Source: Cinclus cinclus (Eukaryota > Chordata > Aves > Passeriformes > Cinclidae). From it: a DNA stretch of 64,000 bases. A program made the position numbers and the translations under genes. The stretch is from positions 3,497,001 to 3,561,000 of the forward strand of contig NC_085072.1 in assembly GCF_963662255.1 (NCBI RefSeq), given 5' to 3'. A model generated the notes under the pieces. It saw only the letters and a list, made by a program, of their open reading frames with translations. It was not told the DNA's origin and ran no database searches. This document shows positions 46,258-64,000 of this stretch, one piece after another (positions within the stretch are counted from its first letter, which is position 1; each line of letters begins with the position of its first letter).

Positions 46258-46345
46258 GCTGGGATGGGATGGGATGGGATGGGATGGGACGGGACGGGAT
46301 GGGATGGGACGGGACGGGATGGGACGGGGATGGGACGGGGATAGG
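46258..46345. repeat. GGGAT/GGGAC pentamer microsatellite
   Basis: About 17 tandem pentamers 'GGGAT' and 'GGGAC' alternate, on a strand without pyrimidine runs. Confidence 0.95.
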
Positions 46346-49199
46346 ATCTGTGGGATGGGAATGGGGATGAAGCCAAGCAGGGAAGACCCCAAATACCCAA
46401 GCTCAAGCTGGAACAGGTTTTGGAAAACAGCAACGCTCACAGCAGGAGCTTTCCCCCAGCTGCCACGGCTAATCCCAGGTTTAGTGGCCCATCCCCGAGT
46501 GGGAACAGACCAAGGTCAAGCCCAGTTCAGTGGAAAATAATTCCTTTCCCTCGGGCTGCCATTGTTGTGCCCAGGGCTGTTCCTGCCCAGCCCACACCTC
46601 ACGCCTGGCTCGGGGTTACGCTGTGGAAACTCATCCGGTGCCGTCCCCTCCTCCCCACACGGGCGCTTTCCACCGCGCTTCCTTCCTGCCCCGGCTTCCC
46701 AAAACAAAGGCGAGATGCTGATGTGGTGGCTCCTGGGGTTCCCTGGATGCCAGCCCAGAGCCCGACGCCCTCAGCCCACGCTTCCTGCCCTGCCATGGGG
46801 AGCCAGGGTGGGATGGGGCCAAACTGCTGCTGCCCAGGGAGGGGAAATCACGGGGCTGTGACCAAACACCCGCGGGGATTCACCCCTGCAACGCCCACCG
46901 TGGATGGATCAACCTCTCTGGAAGATGAAAATGTTCCGTGCATAGAACGGTCTCAGGGATGAGGGGTGAGAACTCCCAGACCACGAAATTTTGGTCCTTC
47001 TACACTTCTGCCACCACCAGGACTCATTCCCTGCTTCATACTGGGATGGTGCTGGTGCGTCCCCCCTGTCGGGGACATCCCAGTGTCCCCACTGCTCCCA
47101 CCCAACACCTCCAACACCCCCAGCTCAGCCTCTGCTCCCTGTGTGCCCCTTCCTGAGCAGCACCTCGGGGTGCTGGGATGTGGCACCCAAAGCGGGCAGC
47201 TCTGGAGCAGGGAGCAGATGGGATCAGCCAGGGCAGCTCAGGTTTCCCTGCCCTGCTGCCGGGTCAATGATTAACGCTGCAGATCGGCTAATCAGAGATA
47301 AAACAAAAAGGCTGCTGGCTTTTTCCTGGCTTTTGGGGTCTGGAACCCTGGGGCAGCCCGGGGGAGATGCAGGGTTGGTTGTAGGGTGTTGTTCAAAGCT
47401 GTGCTTTGGGACAGGGATGAAATAATCTGGTTTGGCTATTTGCTGCCCAAAAAAAAAAAGAGCCCTGGCCTTGCTGGCTTGGTGGGCCAGGAAACAGCCT
47501 CGGCTCTACAGGAGGAGCAGAGACCCTGGGGATGCTGAGTGGGGACCCTCGTGTCCAGCCCCAGCTCTGCTGCTGCCCAGTTTGGGAAAGGTGTCTCTGA
47601 TTCTGCCTCCCCTTGGGAAGTGGGGAGCATTCCCAGGCTGTGCTTGGCTCATTAATCCTCCAAGCTGCATTTGTGTAATCTCTTGGAACTTTGCTGTTAA
47701 TTAGACCCCTGCGATGCTCCGGGGACTCAGCGGGGCTGGCGGTGCCGGCCTGGCCCCAGCCCGGTGGGGCACAGGGACCCCATCCAAGGGCCACCAGCAC
47801 GGAGGGGCACAGGGACCGCAGTCACCCCAGCCTGGTGGGGTGACTCTGGGGGACAGCGGCTTGGGCAGGGCTGTGAAGGCAGGGGATGTGCCGGGGAACC
47901 CAGCCCAGCCCAGTTTGATGTGATTACGCTGGCTGGCAGCCGTCTGGGCTGTAAACAAGTCCCTGTAATTAGCCCCAGACGGTGACAGAGGTACGCGCCT
48001 CCCATGCTAAAGAGCCAGGCAGCCCCAACAGGTCTGGCTCCTCTGCTCCCCGGCCCTGTCCCCTCTTCCTTCCTGCCCTCCCTCGCTGCCTCCGGGCACT
48101 CCCGCTGCTGCCCCTCCCTGCTGGCCTGCCAAGGGATACAGGGATGCTCCCGGAATGCCTCAAACCCGGGGGGAGGTGGCACCATGGTGGCACTTTGGGG
48201 GAGCTGCTTCTCCCTGCCAGCGAGTCCCCGAGAAGGGATGTGTGACAGACCAGTCGGGCAGGCTGGGTGGCACCTGCTGTCATTTGCCTTGGCTGTAAAT
48301 CCTCCTGTCCTGCCTGTGGGAGCTCCCCTGGATGCGTTTGCCCAAGCTTTTCTTGCTCTCCAAAGGATCGGAAGCCGTCGCAGCTCCCTGGGTACAAGAA
48401 GCTGAAATTCCTGGCGGTACTAATCTGATTTGGCTCGCCGGGAGCAGCCCCCGTCTCCAGCTGGCTGTGGGAGCCTGTGTGGGCTCCTCTGCTGCCAAGG
48501 TCACACATTAACTTGGAGCTCATCCCACTCGGAATTCAGGACAGGCTCCCTGTTCCCAGCACGGCCAGGCCGCTGCATCCCTGCCTCAACTTGGCTTTTG
48601 CAGAGTCCCCAGGAAACACAACATCTCCAAACAGCCCCTCAAAGCACCCAGCAGCACTGGCAGCTCCACGCTGGCCTCACCCACGACATAACCTGGTTTT
48701 GCCTGAGCTCCCATCAACACAGCTGCGCTGGAGGAGCGTGGAATAAAGATGCGGAGCAATAAAGATGCGGAGCAATAAAGATACATCTTTTGGGGCGAGA
48801 TAAGCTGAGGTCTGGCAAGGAGAGCCGGAGCAGCGAGTCCTGCCCGACCTGGAGCCGGTCTCACCGAGGAGCCCACGGTGCCTTTTGGACCTGGGGTGGC
48901 ACCAGGTGGAGCAGCCCTTGGTGCCACCGCTGGGCGCAGCAGTGTCGCGGTCGTCGCTTTAAAAAAAGCCTTTGCGGCCCCCCAAATGACGGGGGAGGGT
49001 CTCAGCATCCTGCCCTGCCACACAGCAGCGTGTCACCAGAGGGGACCGCGGCCCGTTGGCTCACCAGGGGATGTGCCAGTGCTGTAAAGGTTTTTCCTGC
49101 TGTGTTTTCCTTCAATCCCGCAGGCACGGCAGGGAGCAGTAACCCATTAACCCAGCCTGGCCCTCGCGGTGGTACCTCCGCAGGTACAGACCGAGACTC

Positions 49200-49360
49200 C
49201 CGCCCCTCCTCTCCCCGTGACCACTGGGATGAAGATTCGCTACCCCTCCTCTCCTCATAACCCCCGGGATGAAGATTCGCGACCCCTCCTCTCCCCATAA
49301 CCCCCGGGATGAAGATTCGCGACCCCTCCTCTCCCCATAACCCCCGGGATGAAGCCCCCC
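49200..49360. repeat. 40-bp tandem repeat
   Basis: Nearly four copies of a 40-bp unit contain 'CCCCTCCTCTCCCCATAACC' and 'CCCCGGGATGAAGATTCGCG'. Confidence 0.92.
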
Positions 49361-49817
49361 CCACCCCTCCCTGTGGCCACCAGATTTCATCCCGGCACGT
49401 CTGGAGGAGCCCAGCTCCATCCCCGATCCCTACACATCCCATTCCCGGCCAATCCCAGGTGGAGCAGGGATGGAGGAAGCTGCCCCCCATTCCCGGAGCC
49501 CCGCACCTGCCCGCTCCAGGCTGGCAGAGCCTGGCACTATGGAGCGGGCGTCACCTCCTGCTTTCAGGGGGACATTTCCAGAAAACAAAGACCGCTGGGA
49601 TAGCGACATTATCTCCCCTCTAAAAAAAAAAAAAATAAAAAAATCTCCAAACAGCCAAAATCCCCCTGCTCTTCCTCGTCCCCGTCCCCTTCCCCTCGCA
49701 GCAGCTCCCGGCCCGGAGCCTCCATCTCCCCCTCCTCTCCATCTCCCGCTCCCCCACTTCCATCTCCACACGGAGCCGGGAGAGCCGAGCCCGGGAGTCC
49801 CTTCCAGCCGCACGTAC

Positions 49818-49985
49818 CTGCCCTTTCCCGGTGCTCCGGGCCCCGCTCTCCGCCGCTCCGGGCTTGGCCGCCCGCTCCAGCCCCGCGCCGGCCGCCGCCG
49901 TCCCGCCCTGCTCCTGCTCCTGCTCCGGAGGACGCGAGGGAATGGAGCCTGGGCTGGGAAAACTTTGCAAAGCGAAAGGAAAACA
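49818..49985 (-). other. Probable untranslated first exon and promoter of PRICKLE4
   Basis: This is GC- and CpG-rich sequence on the minus strand with a consensus donor ('AAAGGGCAG|GTACGTGCGG', GT at 49817-49816). It lacks an ATG. It is on the right strand to splice to the acceptor at 46037. The transcription start is set only approximately by the end of the GC-rich block. Confidence 0.5.
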
Positions 49986-50169
49986 TCCAAGCTCAGTCAG
50001 GGAAACACTTTTTTTTTTTTTTTTTTTTTTTTGGCTTTCCTCTCTCTCTCTCTTTTTTTTTTTTTTTTCTATTTTTTTTCCCCCTGCCTGCCCAGGCACT
50101 GGCTCCGCGGCAGCCGGGGTCCTAATTAGAGGCTTTTTAGCCTAAACCTCGGGAGCCAGCCAATGGCTG

Positions 50170-50955
50170 GAATTCCAGGGCAGGCAGGGAGGGGAAGGGG
50201 GGGGACATTAACCCTACAGGGGAAAGAGCTGCCGATGACATCTGGCTCGCTCCTACCTCTCATTTTCCGAGCGCCCGCGCCCTTCCCTCCATCTGCGGCT
50301 CGGTTCACCCCAGGTTGCCGTTTGATGACTTTTATGATCCCGCGCGGTGATTTATTTCCGTGCCGAGATCAGAAAGAGTTGAAGCTTCATGAAAGAGGGG
50401 GAAGTGTCATTACACCCCAATTTAGAGGTGGAGAAACTTTGGCTGGGCTCTCACAAAGGAGTTAGCCAGCGGCAAGTCAGGATGTCCTAGTTTCCACAAG
50501 CCCTGAACACCTGACGATGCTCCTCCAAGCCATTCCAGACCGGCTCTGGCTGCAGCAATTCTACCCGGGCAGGAGTCAAGGGAAAATTTATCGCAGCCTG
50601 ACGCGAGGACAGCGTCCTGGTTGTGTTTCTGTGGATTCCTCACCGTGCTGTAAGATTTTCCTGCCCGCTGATGTGACTTTGGGGATGACAAGGGACACAG
50701 CATCCCCCCCAGAAAAAACCCCACGTATGCGGGGACCGGGCTGGATCTCTGCCACCTGCGTGGTCTCGGGAGGATTTTGGGAGCCCCGAGGGGTGCAGAT
50801 GGCTCGTGTAGGTTCTGGGATCAGGGTCGGGACTGCAGCCAAAATGCACAGGGGTGGAAATTTGGCAGAGGAGGTGGCAGGCTCCGTGACAAGCCCGTGG
50901 CACTGCTGGGTGAGGCCGTGCAGGGCGGTGCTGGGGCACAGGTTATGGTGCTACT
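50170..50955. other. No gene recognised in the divergent PRICKLE4/FRS3 interval
   Basis: Mixed unique sequence without coding signature. It lies between the PRICKLE4 first exon and the CR1/LTR nest and could hold promoter elements for either gene. Confidence 0.4.
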
Positions 50956-50959
50956 TTAT

Positions 50960-51545
50960 GGAAGTGGTTGCCCCATCCCTGGAAGTGTCCAAGGCCAGGT
51001 TGGACGGGGTTTGTGATGCCTTACGATTTTAGATTTTATATATTTTTTTGTGTTTGTAATCCTGTAATTCTTTAGGTTATAACTCTAAATTCCATGTTCA
51101 GTTTGAGCTGCTGCTCTCCCATTTTGACGAAACGATTCCTCTCCGGGCCTGGGAATCAAAGACACCTCACTGCCTCGGGCCCCCAGAGATGGAAACAAAA
51201 GTGAGTTGGGGGGAGCAAACTGGGGGTAAATGACTTCATTAAGTGAAGCTGTAATTGGAAGATTAACCCCCAATATGCAAATGGACCAAATTTATAAAAG
51301 TGTGAAAACTCGTGACCCATTGTCCATTTTGGGTGTAGCCCTGGGGGGCTTTGTCAGCCTGAAACCTGGAGGCCCTTCAATAAATAATCCTCTTTTTATT
51401 CCCTTCATTTTGTCTGCCCTGTGTTTTTAGGTAGCCCCAAAATGCATCACTTGGAGCAACCTGGGATAGCGGAAATTGTCCCTGTCCATGGCAGGAATGG
51501 GATTTTTAAAGTCCCTTCCAACCCAAATCATTTGAGGATCCTCTG
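50960..51545 (+). mobile_element. CR1 LINE 3' end split by a solo LTR
   Basis: 'CCATCCCTGGAAGTGTCCAA' and 'CCAGGTTGGACGGGGTTTG' (to 51013) continue after the LTR with 'CTTGGAGCAACCTGGGATAG' and 'CCCTTCCAACCCAAATCATT' (to about 51541). Joined, they read as the standard CR1 3' end. Confidence 0.85.
51014..51449 (+). mobile_element. Solo LTR (436 bp) nested in CR1
   Basis: The ends TGATGC...GCATCA are perfect 6-base inverted repeats. Inside are 'CCAAATTTATAAAAGTGTG' (TATA-like, near 51295) and 'CTTCAATAAATAATCC' (polyadenylation, near 51379). The host CR1 reads GTTTG on the left and CTTGG on the right, consistent with a short target duplication of the CR1 word CTTG with one change. No internal retroviral sequence is present. 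Confidence 0.88.
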
Positions 51546-52740
51546 CTGAATCCCCTGAGCAGGGGGAGAAGCAGGAGGAAGAGGAGGAGGGGTGAGCACC
51601 TCCATGCTTTGCTGCCCTCCCTCCCTCCCTGCACAGGGGTCCCACCGGGGCTGTCCCACCGGGGCTGTCCCTGCCCTGTGTCCCTTTGAGGTCCCCGATG
51701 TCCCCGTGCTGTTATTTCACTGTTTGGCTTCGCTGAGAGCTTGGTCCCTGCAGCTTTATCTTGGCTCGGCTGCTTTGGACTTTGTCCCCGCGGGTGGTGA
51801 CAGGGCCCCCTCCTCGTCCCCTGCTCCCCCCGCGCTCCTCCATCCCTCCCCAGGGTGGAAGAATTCACGGGCAAAGTCCTCCTTGGGCATGGGGACAGAG
51901 GGGTCACTCGGGGCTTTCCTGAGGTGGCATCAGCCCGGTGGCACTGGAGTGTGGCCACGGTGTCCCCGTGGAGGGCAGGGCACACAGCTCGGTGGTTCTG
52001 CTCGCCCCAAACCCTGATGCCCGGCACGGAGCCGCGGGTGGGGTTGGAATTGTAAAATCTGGAATTGTAAAAGCTGGAATTGTGGAACGGAAATTGTAAA
52101 TTGTAAAAGGCGCAGCTCGGATAAACTCTCCTCTGTGGGTTCTCTGTGCCCCAGCCCGGCTCAAATGGGGCGTGCTGGGCTCAGTCAGGGTCCTTCAGGA
52201 GCCCCCCGAGGTGCTCTGGGGGTGTGAGGGGACCCCAGCGCCATCCCAGCACTGCCTGCACTGGTTTTGTGCGCTGGGACTGGTGGGACTGGGCCGTGCA
52301 CAGGGATACTGGGGCTGCTCCAACCCCCTCCGAGCCCACTCCTTCCCCAGAGCCCCCAGCGCCCCTCCAGACCCTCCCAAATCCCCTCCACCGACCCCGA
52401 GGGCACCCTTCCATCCCAACCCTACAGAATCCCCTTCACTGATCCTTCCTTGAGCAGACCCCTAAATCCCCTTCCACTGACCCTCCCATCCCCTCCCCTT
52501 TCCCAGACCCCTCCCCAAATCCCCTCCACTGATCCCCCTCGAGCATCCCCCAGCCCCAAATCCCCTTCCATTGACCCCCATCCCCTCCCCTTCCCCAGAC
52601 CCCTCCCCAAATCCCCTCCACTGATCCCCCTCGAGCATCCCCCAAACCCAAATCCCCTTCCATTGACCCTCCATCCCCTCTCTTTCCCCAAACCCCCAAA
52701 CCCCTCTCACCGACTCCCCCAAATCCCCTCCCGTTCACCC
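51545..52740. other. No gene recognised upstream of FRS3
   Basis: Contains a short repeated segment at 52030-52110 ('TTGTAAAATCTGGAATTGTAA'-like words) and C-rich degenerate ~100-bp repeats at 52480-52740 ('CCCCTCCACTGATCCCCCTC' recurs). No coding exon is supported. Confidence 0.45.
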
Positions 52741-52779
52741 CTCCTTCCCCTGACCACGCCCCCGACCACGCCCCCACAA

Positions 52780-53030
52780 ACCCCGCCCACCCCGTCCCGC
52801 CCCCCTGGCGCCCCCTGGCGGCCGCGCGGCTCTGGCGGTGTCGCTGCTCGGGCGGGCCCGGCCCGGCCCCGATCGCTCCGGGCCCGACCGGGGACCCCCG
52901 GACCCGCCGGGCCGGGCAGGGGCAGGGCCGGGCCGGGGGGGGGCCCCCGACGCGCTCCGGGCTCCGGGAAGGGCCGGGCCGGGGTTCCCGGGGCCGCAGC
53001 TCCCGGACGGCGGAGCCGGGAGCGCCTCAG
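52780..53030 (+). promoter_or_regulatory. CpG-rich promoter and untranslated first exon of FRS3
   Basis: Very GC-rich, CpG-dense sequence ends in a donor ('GAGCGCCTCAG|GTACCGAG', GT at 53031) on the plus strand. It is the only CpG island-like segment upstream of the FRS3 start exon. The first exon would be untranslated, as in related FRS genes. Confidence 0.55.
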
Positions 53031-53189
53031 GTACCGAGCCGCGCCTGGAGCGGGGCCGCGGCATCGCCCCCGTCCCCCTCCCCTCGGGCCCTCCCCGGGC
53101 TCCCCCGCCGCCCCTCGCAGCCGATTCCCCGGGAGCCCCCCGGGACTCGCCCCTTCCTCTGGCCCCTCGTTCCCACGGGCTCTGCAGGC

Positions 53190-53715
53190 CTGTCCTCATC
53201 CCTGCATCCCCTTCCTCATCCCTGCATCCCCTTCCCCATCCCTTCATCCCCTTCCCCATCCCTTCATCCCCTTCCTCATCCCTGCATCCCCTTCCCCATC
53301 CCTTCATCCCCTTCCCCATCCCTTCATCCCCTTCCTCATCCCTGCATCCCCTTCCCCATCCCTTCATCCCCTTCCTCATCCCTGCATCCCCTTCCCCATC
53401 CCTTCATCCCCTTCCTCATCCCTTCATCCCTTTCCCCATCCCTTCATCCCCTTCCTCATCCCTGCATCCCCTTCCCCATCCCTTCATCCCCTTCCTCATC
53501 CCTTCATCCCTTTCCCCATCCCTTCATCCCCTTCCCCATCCCTTCATCCCCTTCCTCATCCCTTCATCCCCTTCCTCATCCCTGCATCCCCTTCCCCATC
53601 CCTTCATCCCCTTCCCCATCCCTTCATCCCCTTCCCCATCCCTTCATCCCCTTCCTCATCCCTGCATCCCCTTCCCCATCCCTTCATCCCCTTCCCCATC
53701 CCTGCAGCCCCTTCC
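53190..53715. repeat. 20-bp minisatellite in FRS3 5' intron
   Basis: About 26 copies of 'CTTCATCCCCTTCCCCATCC' with CTCATCC and CTGCATCC variants that recur with a 60-base higher-order period. Confidence 0.96.
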
Positions 53716-53759
53716 TTATCCCTCCACCCCTTTTCTCCTCTCTCCATTCCCTTCTTTCT

Positions 53760-55065
53760 CCCTGCAGCCCCCTCCTCACTGCCCCATCCCTTTCCTCTTT
53801 CCCTTCTTTTCCTGGGAGGATGTGTTGGGTCTGTCCCTGTGTGTCCTGGAGGGGTTGATGTGGGACCTGGTGCTTTTCCACACGAGCTGTGTCCCTGTGC
53901 AGGGGGTGTCAGGGACCCTCCCCCCCCCCCAATCCTTTGGGATGAGGGGGATCTGCTTCTCCAGCTCTGGGGATAAGAGAAGGGCTGGCAGGAGGGTGAA
54001 GGCACCAGGGGCTTCTGCATCCTGGGAGTTTGGGAGGATGGGAATTCGGGAGAGCCTGGTCCAGGCAGGGCTGAGGAGGATTTTTAGGTTGGGATCCTGG
54101 GAGTCTGGATGGGGCTGGTGGCCTCAGGAGGGACCCAGTCCTGCTGTGGGGTGCTGTGCTGGGTTCTTGGGGTGTTTTTAGCGACTGTCTGGGCTCTGAA
54201 CTGGCAAACAGGTTGGGCAGGTGAGTTGGAAGTGCAGAGCAGGAGCCTGGAGACTCGGGGGTCTCAGTGTCTGTGTGGAAAGGCGTGCTGCTGAAAAATT
54301 CATCAGCAAGGAGCAGTGGGAAGCACCAAGGGAGCGTTCAGGGAGCTCGTGGTGGTTTTTCAGTTCATTTGTTCAATTCTCACTGTAAAAACTGTCCTTG
54401 ATAAGCCACAACACTTCAGGGCTGAGCCCTCCTAGATGGGGGTGGAGGGAGAGGAGTAAAGAAAGAGGGGGAACAGGCAGAATGTTTTCTCCCAGCTGTT
54501 ATTCCTGAGGTGGGAGTGGGAGGACACAGCCAGAGGGAACACAGCCCCCAGTGCCCAGATCTGGTGGAGCAGGATCTGTGCTGAATTACTGACCAAAGCC
54601 TGGGACGGGAGTAAATCCACAGGGAGCCTAGGAAAACAAAGAGGCTGTCAGGGGCAGGGGCAGGGCGTGGGGTGGCACAGCAAGGTGTGGTGGTGCTGCA
54701 GGGCGGGCAGGTGTGTGCAGGAGGGCAGCTGCCACCGGCTGTGTTTGCTCTCAGCTTGCACAGAAGGCAGTTTTCCTCTTCTGGGCGCTTGGCAAGGCTG
54801 GGGAATTCTCCAAGGGCCAAAGTGGAGGCACAGAGGTGCAGTGGGAGGTGATTTTTTGGGCTGTTTTGATGTAAAAATGGAATGGGACCCTTGGGCTGCT
54901 CAAGGGTGGCTCTTCCCCCTCCCTCCACACTGGAAGGGGGCCCAGGGCTCTGCCACTCCACAATCCCTGCGTTAGTTTGGAGGAGGGGGAAGGTAGATTC
55001 TGGAATGGCAGAGGGAGAGGCTTTAAATGGAAAGGGGTTTCCAATGGAAAAAGGCTTTTAGTTGG
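53760..55065. other. FRS3 5' intron sequence, nothing recognised
   Basis: Unique mixed-composition intronic sequence. Several short open frames on both strands show no conserved family. Confidence 0.45.
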
Positions 55066-55069
55066 AAGA

Positions 55070-55575
55070 GGCTCGCAAAGGAAAGAATCCCCAAAGGAAA
55101 GAATTCCCAAAGGAAAGAGGGTCCCAAAGGAAAGAATTCCCAAAGGAAAGAATCCCCAAAGGAAAGAATCCCCAAAGGAAAGAATTCCCAAAGGAAAGAG
55201 GGTCCCAAAGGAAAGAGGGTCCCAAGGGAAAGAATCCCCAAAGGAAAGAGGGTCCCAAGGGAAAGAGGGTCCCAAGGGAAAGAGGATCCCAAGGGAAAGA
55301 GGGTTCCAAAGGAAAGAATTCCCAAAGGAAAGAATTCCCAAATGAAAGAGGGTCTCAAGGGAAAGAGGGTCCCAAGGGAAGGAATTCCCAAAGGAAAGAA
55401 TTCCCAAAGGAAAGAGGATCCCAATGGAAGGAGGTTCCCAATAGGAAGAGGTTTCCAATGGGAAGACATTTCCAATGGGAAGGGGGTCCCAAAGGAAAGA
55501 ATTCCCAAAGGAAAGAGGATCCCAATGGAAGGAGGTTCCCAAAGGGAGGAATTCCCAAAGGACAGAGGCTCCCAA
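55070..55575. repeat. 16-17 bp purine-rich minisatellite
   Basis: About 30 copies of 'CCCAAAGGAAAGAATT' or 'CCCAAAGGAAAGAGGGT'. The top strand is strongly purine-rich and each unit of the first type contains GAATTC-like sequence across the joint. Confidence 0.95.
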
Positions 55576-56292
55576 ATTGCCATTTACTGCCCCGGTGCCG
55601 GGCTGGGGCTCGTGCTGGGTCAGGTGGAGACCCTGAGCTGCTCTCAGGGCACTCCTGGCACCATGCCCTGTTACCTGCCCGAGTTTCCATCAGGGGTAGC
55701 AGAATTTCACATTTCTCACTGCAGTTTAATAAAACCAGGAGTAGTTCTCACTATGAGTGCAAAACCCAGGAGTGTTTCTCACTCCTACTGTGTGCAACTC
55801 CTGCCTGTCTGATCCTTGCACTGACGGGGTCAGATTGCAGAGTTTTTGTCTTTTCTGGGTCAGATGTCAGAGTTTTTGTGTTTTCTGGCAATTTTTTTTT
55901 CTTTTTTTTGGCTACTTCTGCTCCAAAGCAGAGCAGCTGCTGGTTCTCTGACCCTGAAGGACCTTCCCTGCAGTGAAGGCACCTTCACATTCCTCAGCAG
56001 CAGCTGCCTCACCACCCCTGGCTGCTCAGTTTTATTTTCTAAACCCCATTCCTCTGTAGGAACCCAAAGCCAGGAAATAAAATATCTCTTACTTCTTTAT
56101 TAAAAAAAAAAAGTTACTTTTGCTGTGTATTTTTCATTGTTGTGCAGAGTTTTCTGTATTGATATAAATGGAATTAATTAAACACAGAATTCTTTCCTGG
56201 GGGTGTCTGAAGGGAAGTTCAGTCACTCTCCCACCACTTGCTTTTTAATTTTCTCTGCTTTTATCATTGTTTAATTGTGTTCTCCTTGCCAG

Positions 56293-56422
56293 GTGGAAGA
56301 TGGGAGTGTTCCCCTCATGTTTTAGGTGAAACCTGCTTGCCATGCAGTCCCGAGGGAGATAGAGGGACTGCAGTGGGAATTCCTTCTCACTCCTCCACAA
56401 CAAATCCAACAACTGCCTAATG
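56293..56422 (+). other. Probable second untranslated exon of FRS3
   Basis: A 130-base segment has a strong acceptor ('TTGTGTTCTCCTTGCCAG') and a consensus donor ('CCTAATG|GTAAGAAACC'). It lies 182 bases before the acceptor of the start-codon exon (56605). It carries a short upstream ATG frame that ends quickly. Confidence 0.5.
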
Positions 56423-56627
56423 GTAAGAAACCTGTTGGTTTTAATTAGTGTTAGACTTAGAGTGCTCGTTAATTAAGGAGCAGAGCAAAGAGTTGGAGCT
56501 CCAGACCCACTGGGATGAGGGAGGGCACAGCTGGAGATGCTGGGAGAGGGTGGGAGAGCTGGACTGGGAATGTGATGGTGCCACAGTCTGTGTCCTGTCC
56601 CCAGGGATTGCCTCTCTGCCCGGCGTC

Positions 56628-63049
<6,422 letters not shown>

Positions 63050-64000
63050 GGGCCCCAAGTGCCAGCCCCGTGTCGTGGCTTTGTCCCTGTCCCTCCCGTG
63101 CCGTGTCCCTCCCCGTGTGGCTCCCACTCGCCGTTCCCTGGGAGCCCGGCGTGGCTCCTGCAGCTGCTGCTGTTGAGGCTCGTCCGTCCGTCCGTCCGTC
63201 CGTCCGTCCTCCCCTCTCTGTGTTGCTCGTTTTTTTTTTTTTTTTCCAAGCCTTGTGGGATGTTTGGTGACTCTGAGGGTTGAATTCTGGTCGGGAGGTG
63301 CCAGCGGTGGTGTGGGCACTCCCAAAAGTGAGCTGCTTTAGGAGCTCCGTGCTGATGGAGCCCGTTCCCCGTGGATTTCACATCTCCAGGAGAGCTCTGC
63401 AGTGAGGCCACTCCAGAGCTGGGGTTTGCCTTGTGGTTCCAGATGTGCCTGCAGATGAGGGAGCTCACGCCATGGCCTTCCCCCCCTCAGCTCACTGCTT
63501 GTTCCTGAAGCTTTTTATCCTTCTGTCCCTGTCTCAGATTCAATTTCAATTGGGCAGCTGCAGTTAAACGAGGAGGACGCAGAGCCATGGGCACACACTG
63601 TGATCACAGAAACCTGATTGCCTAAATCCTTAAAATTCCTTTCCCTGCTTTAGAAGAGAAGGGAAAGGCCACAGCCATGAGGGAGATTGGAAGTTTGGTC
63701 TAGAGAACTTGTGCCATACCCTGCTTTAGTTTTTTTGGGTTTTTTTTTTTTTACGAGGGTTCTTTTTTGGCAGCTGCTGGGAAGTGCTGTGGGTTTATTT
63801 ATTTGTTTACTTATTTATTCATGAACTGCTCCTTTGCATCCCAGTTCATTGCCAAACTGGTGCCAGTCTGCTCTCTCCTACTTTGGGACGGGGCGGTGGG
63901 GGGTGCAGGTCCCAAAAGAACTCGGTGGCTTTGCTGAGCCACCAAGTGGGGGAAAATCACTGTGGAGAAGAGCAGCTGGGAATGAAGAGTTTCTGTACTC
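63050..64000 (+). other. FRS3 3' untranslated region (partial)
   Basis: The sequence follows the FRS3 stop codon with no new coding signal. It includes a (CGTC)n run near 63180-63208 and poly-T runs near 63230 and 63735. No AATAAA is obvious before the window ends, so the transcript end is probably outside. Confidence 0.6.

Larger units (their letters stand above)
46040..49817. other. Probable PRICKLE4 5' intron; no further gene recognised
   Basis: This 3.8-kb interval separates the start-codon exon from the candidate first exon. It contains a GGGAT/GGGAC pentamer array (46258-46345), a 40-bp repeat (49200-49360) and otherwise mixed sequence. Three spaced copies of 'AATAAAGATGCGGAGC' occur near 48742-48782. 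I found no conserved coding exon on either strand. Confidence 0.55.

Noticed and set aside
53190..53715. CRISPR-like regular spacing
   Set aside because: Units are contiguous 20-bp repeats without unique spacers; this is a eukaryotic minisatellite.

Overview
The window looks like gene-rich, minisatellite-rich DNA from a bird, probably a songbird. The evidence is CR1 retrotransposon copies with the typical avian 3' end, short solo LTRs, GC-rich first exons, short introns, and about 18 kb (roughly 29% by my own boundary sums) of minisatellite and simple repeat. No bacterial-type gene, CRISPR array, tRNA or rRNA was seen.

Five spliced genes can be read exon by exon with consistent phases. From left to right they are: USP49 (+, coding exons 11876-20170), a ubiquitin/histone H2B deubiquitinase with ZnF-UBP and UCH domains; TOMM6 (-, 26599-27818), a small subunit of the mitochondrial TOM translocase; a periphilin-like gene (+, 37146-41914, 13 exons), which I do not recognise as a named locus; PRICKLE4 (-, 42869-46033, non-coding first exon near 49.9 kb), a PET/triple-LIM protein; and FRS3 (+, 56628-63049, likely promoter and first exon near 53.0 kb), a myristoylated PTB adaptor for FGF receptors. 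The order FRS3-PRICKLE4-TOMM6-USP49 with these relative strands matches, as I recall it, the mammalian block on human chromosome 6p21. The periphilin-like gene sits between PRICKLE4 and TOMM6, where I know of no mammalian gene. It is the main candidate for something undescribed.

Layout: 1-10.8 kb holds no recognised gene. It has a CR1 turned into a 59-bp minisatellite (2.8-3.9 kb) and a 4.6-kb tract whose top strand is almost only G and T (4.25-8.9 kb). 10.6-20.2 kb is USP49 with large arrays in introns 1, 2 and 3, and its start-codon region is itself tandemly copied upstream. 20.2-26.6 kb is repeat between the convergent USP49 and TOMM6 genes. 26.6-27.8 kb is TOMM6, whose intron is largely a CR1. 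28-37 kb is repeat and LTR material. 37.1-46 kb holds the convergent periphilin-like and PRICKLE4 genes. 46-53 kb is the PRICKLE4 5' intron plus the divergent PRICKLE4/FRS3 promoter interval. 53-64 kb is FRS3.

The genes do not form an operon or a single pathway. FRS3 acts at FGF receptors, PRICKLE4 belongs to the planar cell polarity family, TOMM6 acts in mitochondrial import and USP49 in chromatin deubiquitination. The periphilin-like product, by homology of its C-terminal module only, might act in HUSH-type silencing of retroelements. All comparisons with human proteins are from memory and need alignment.
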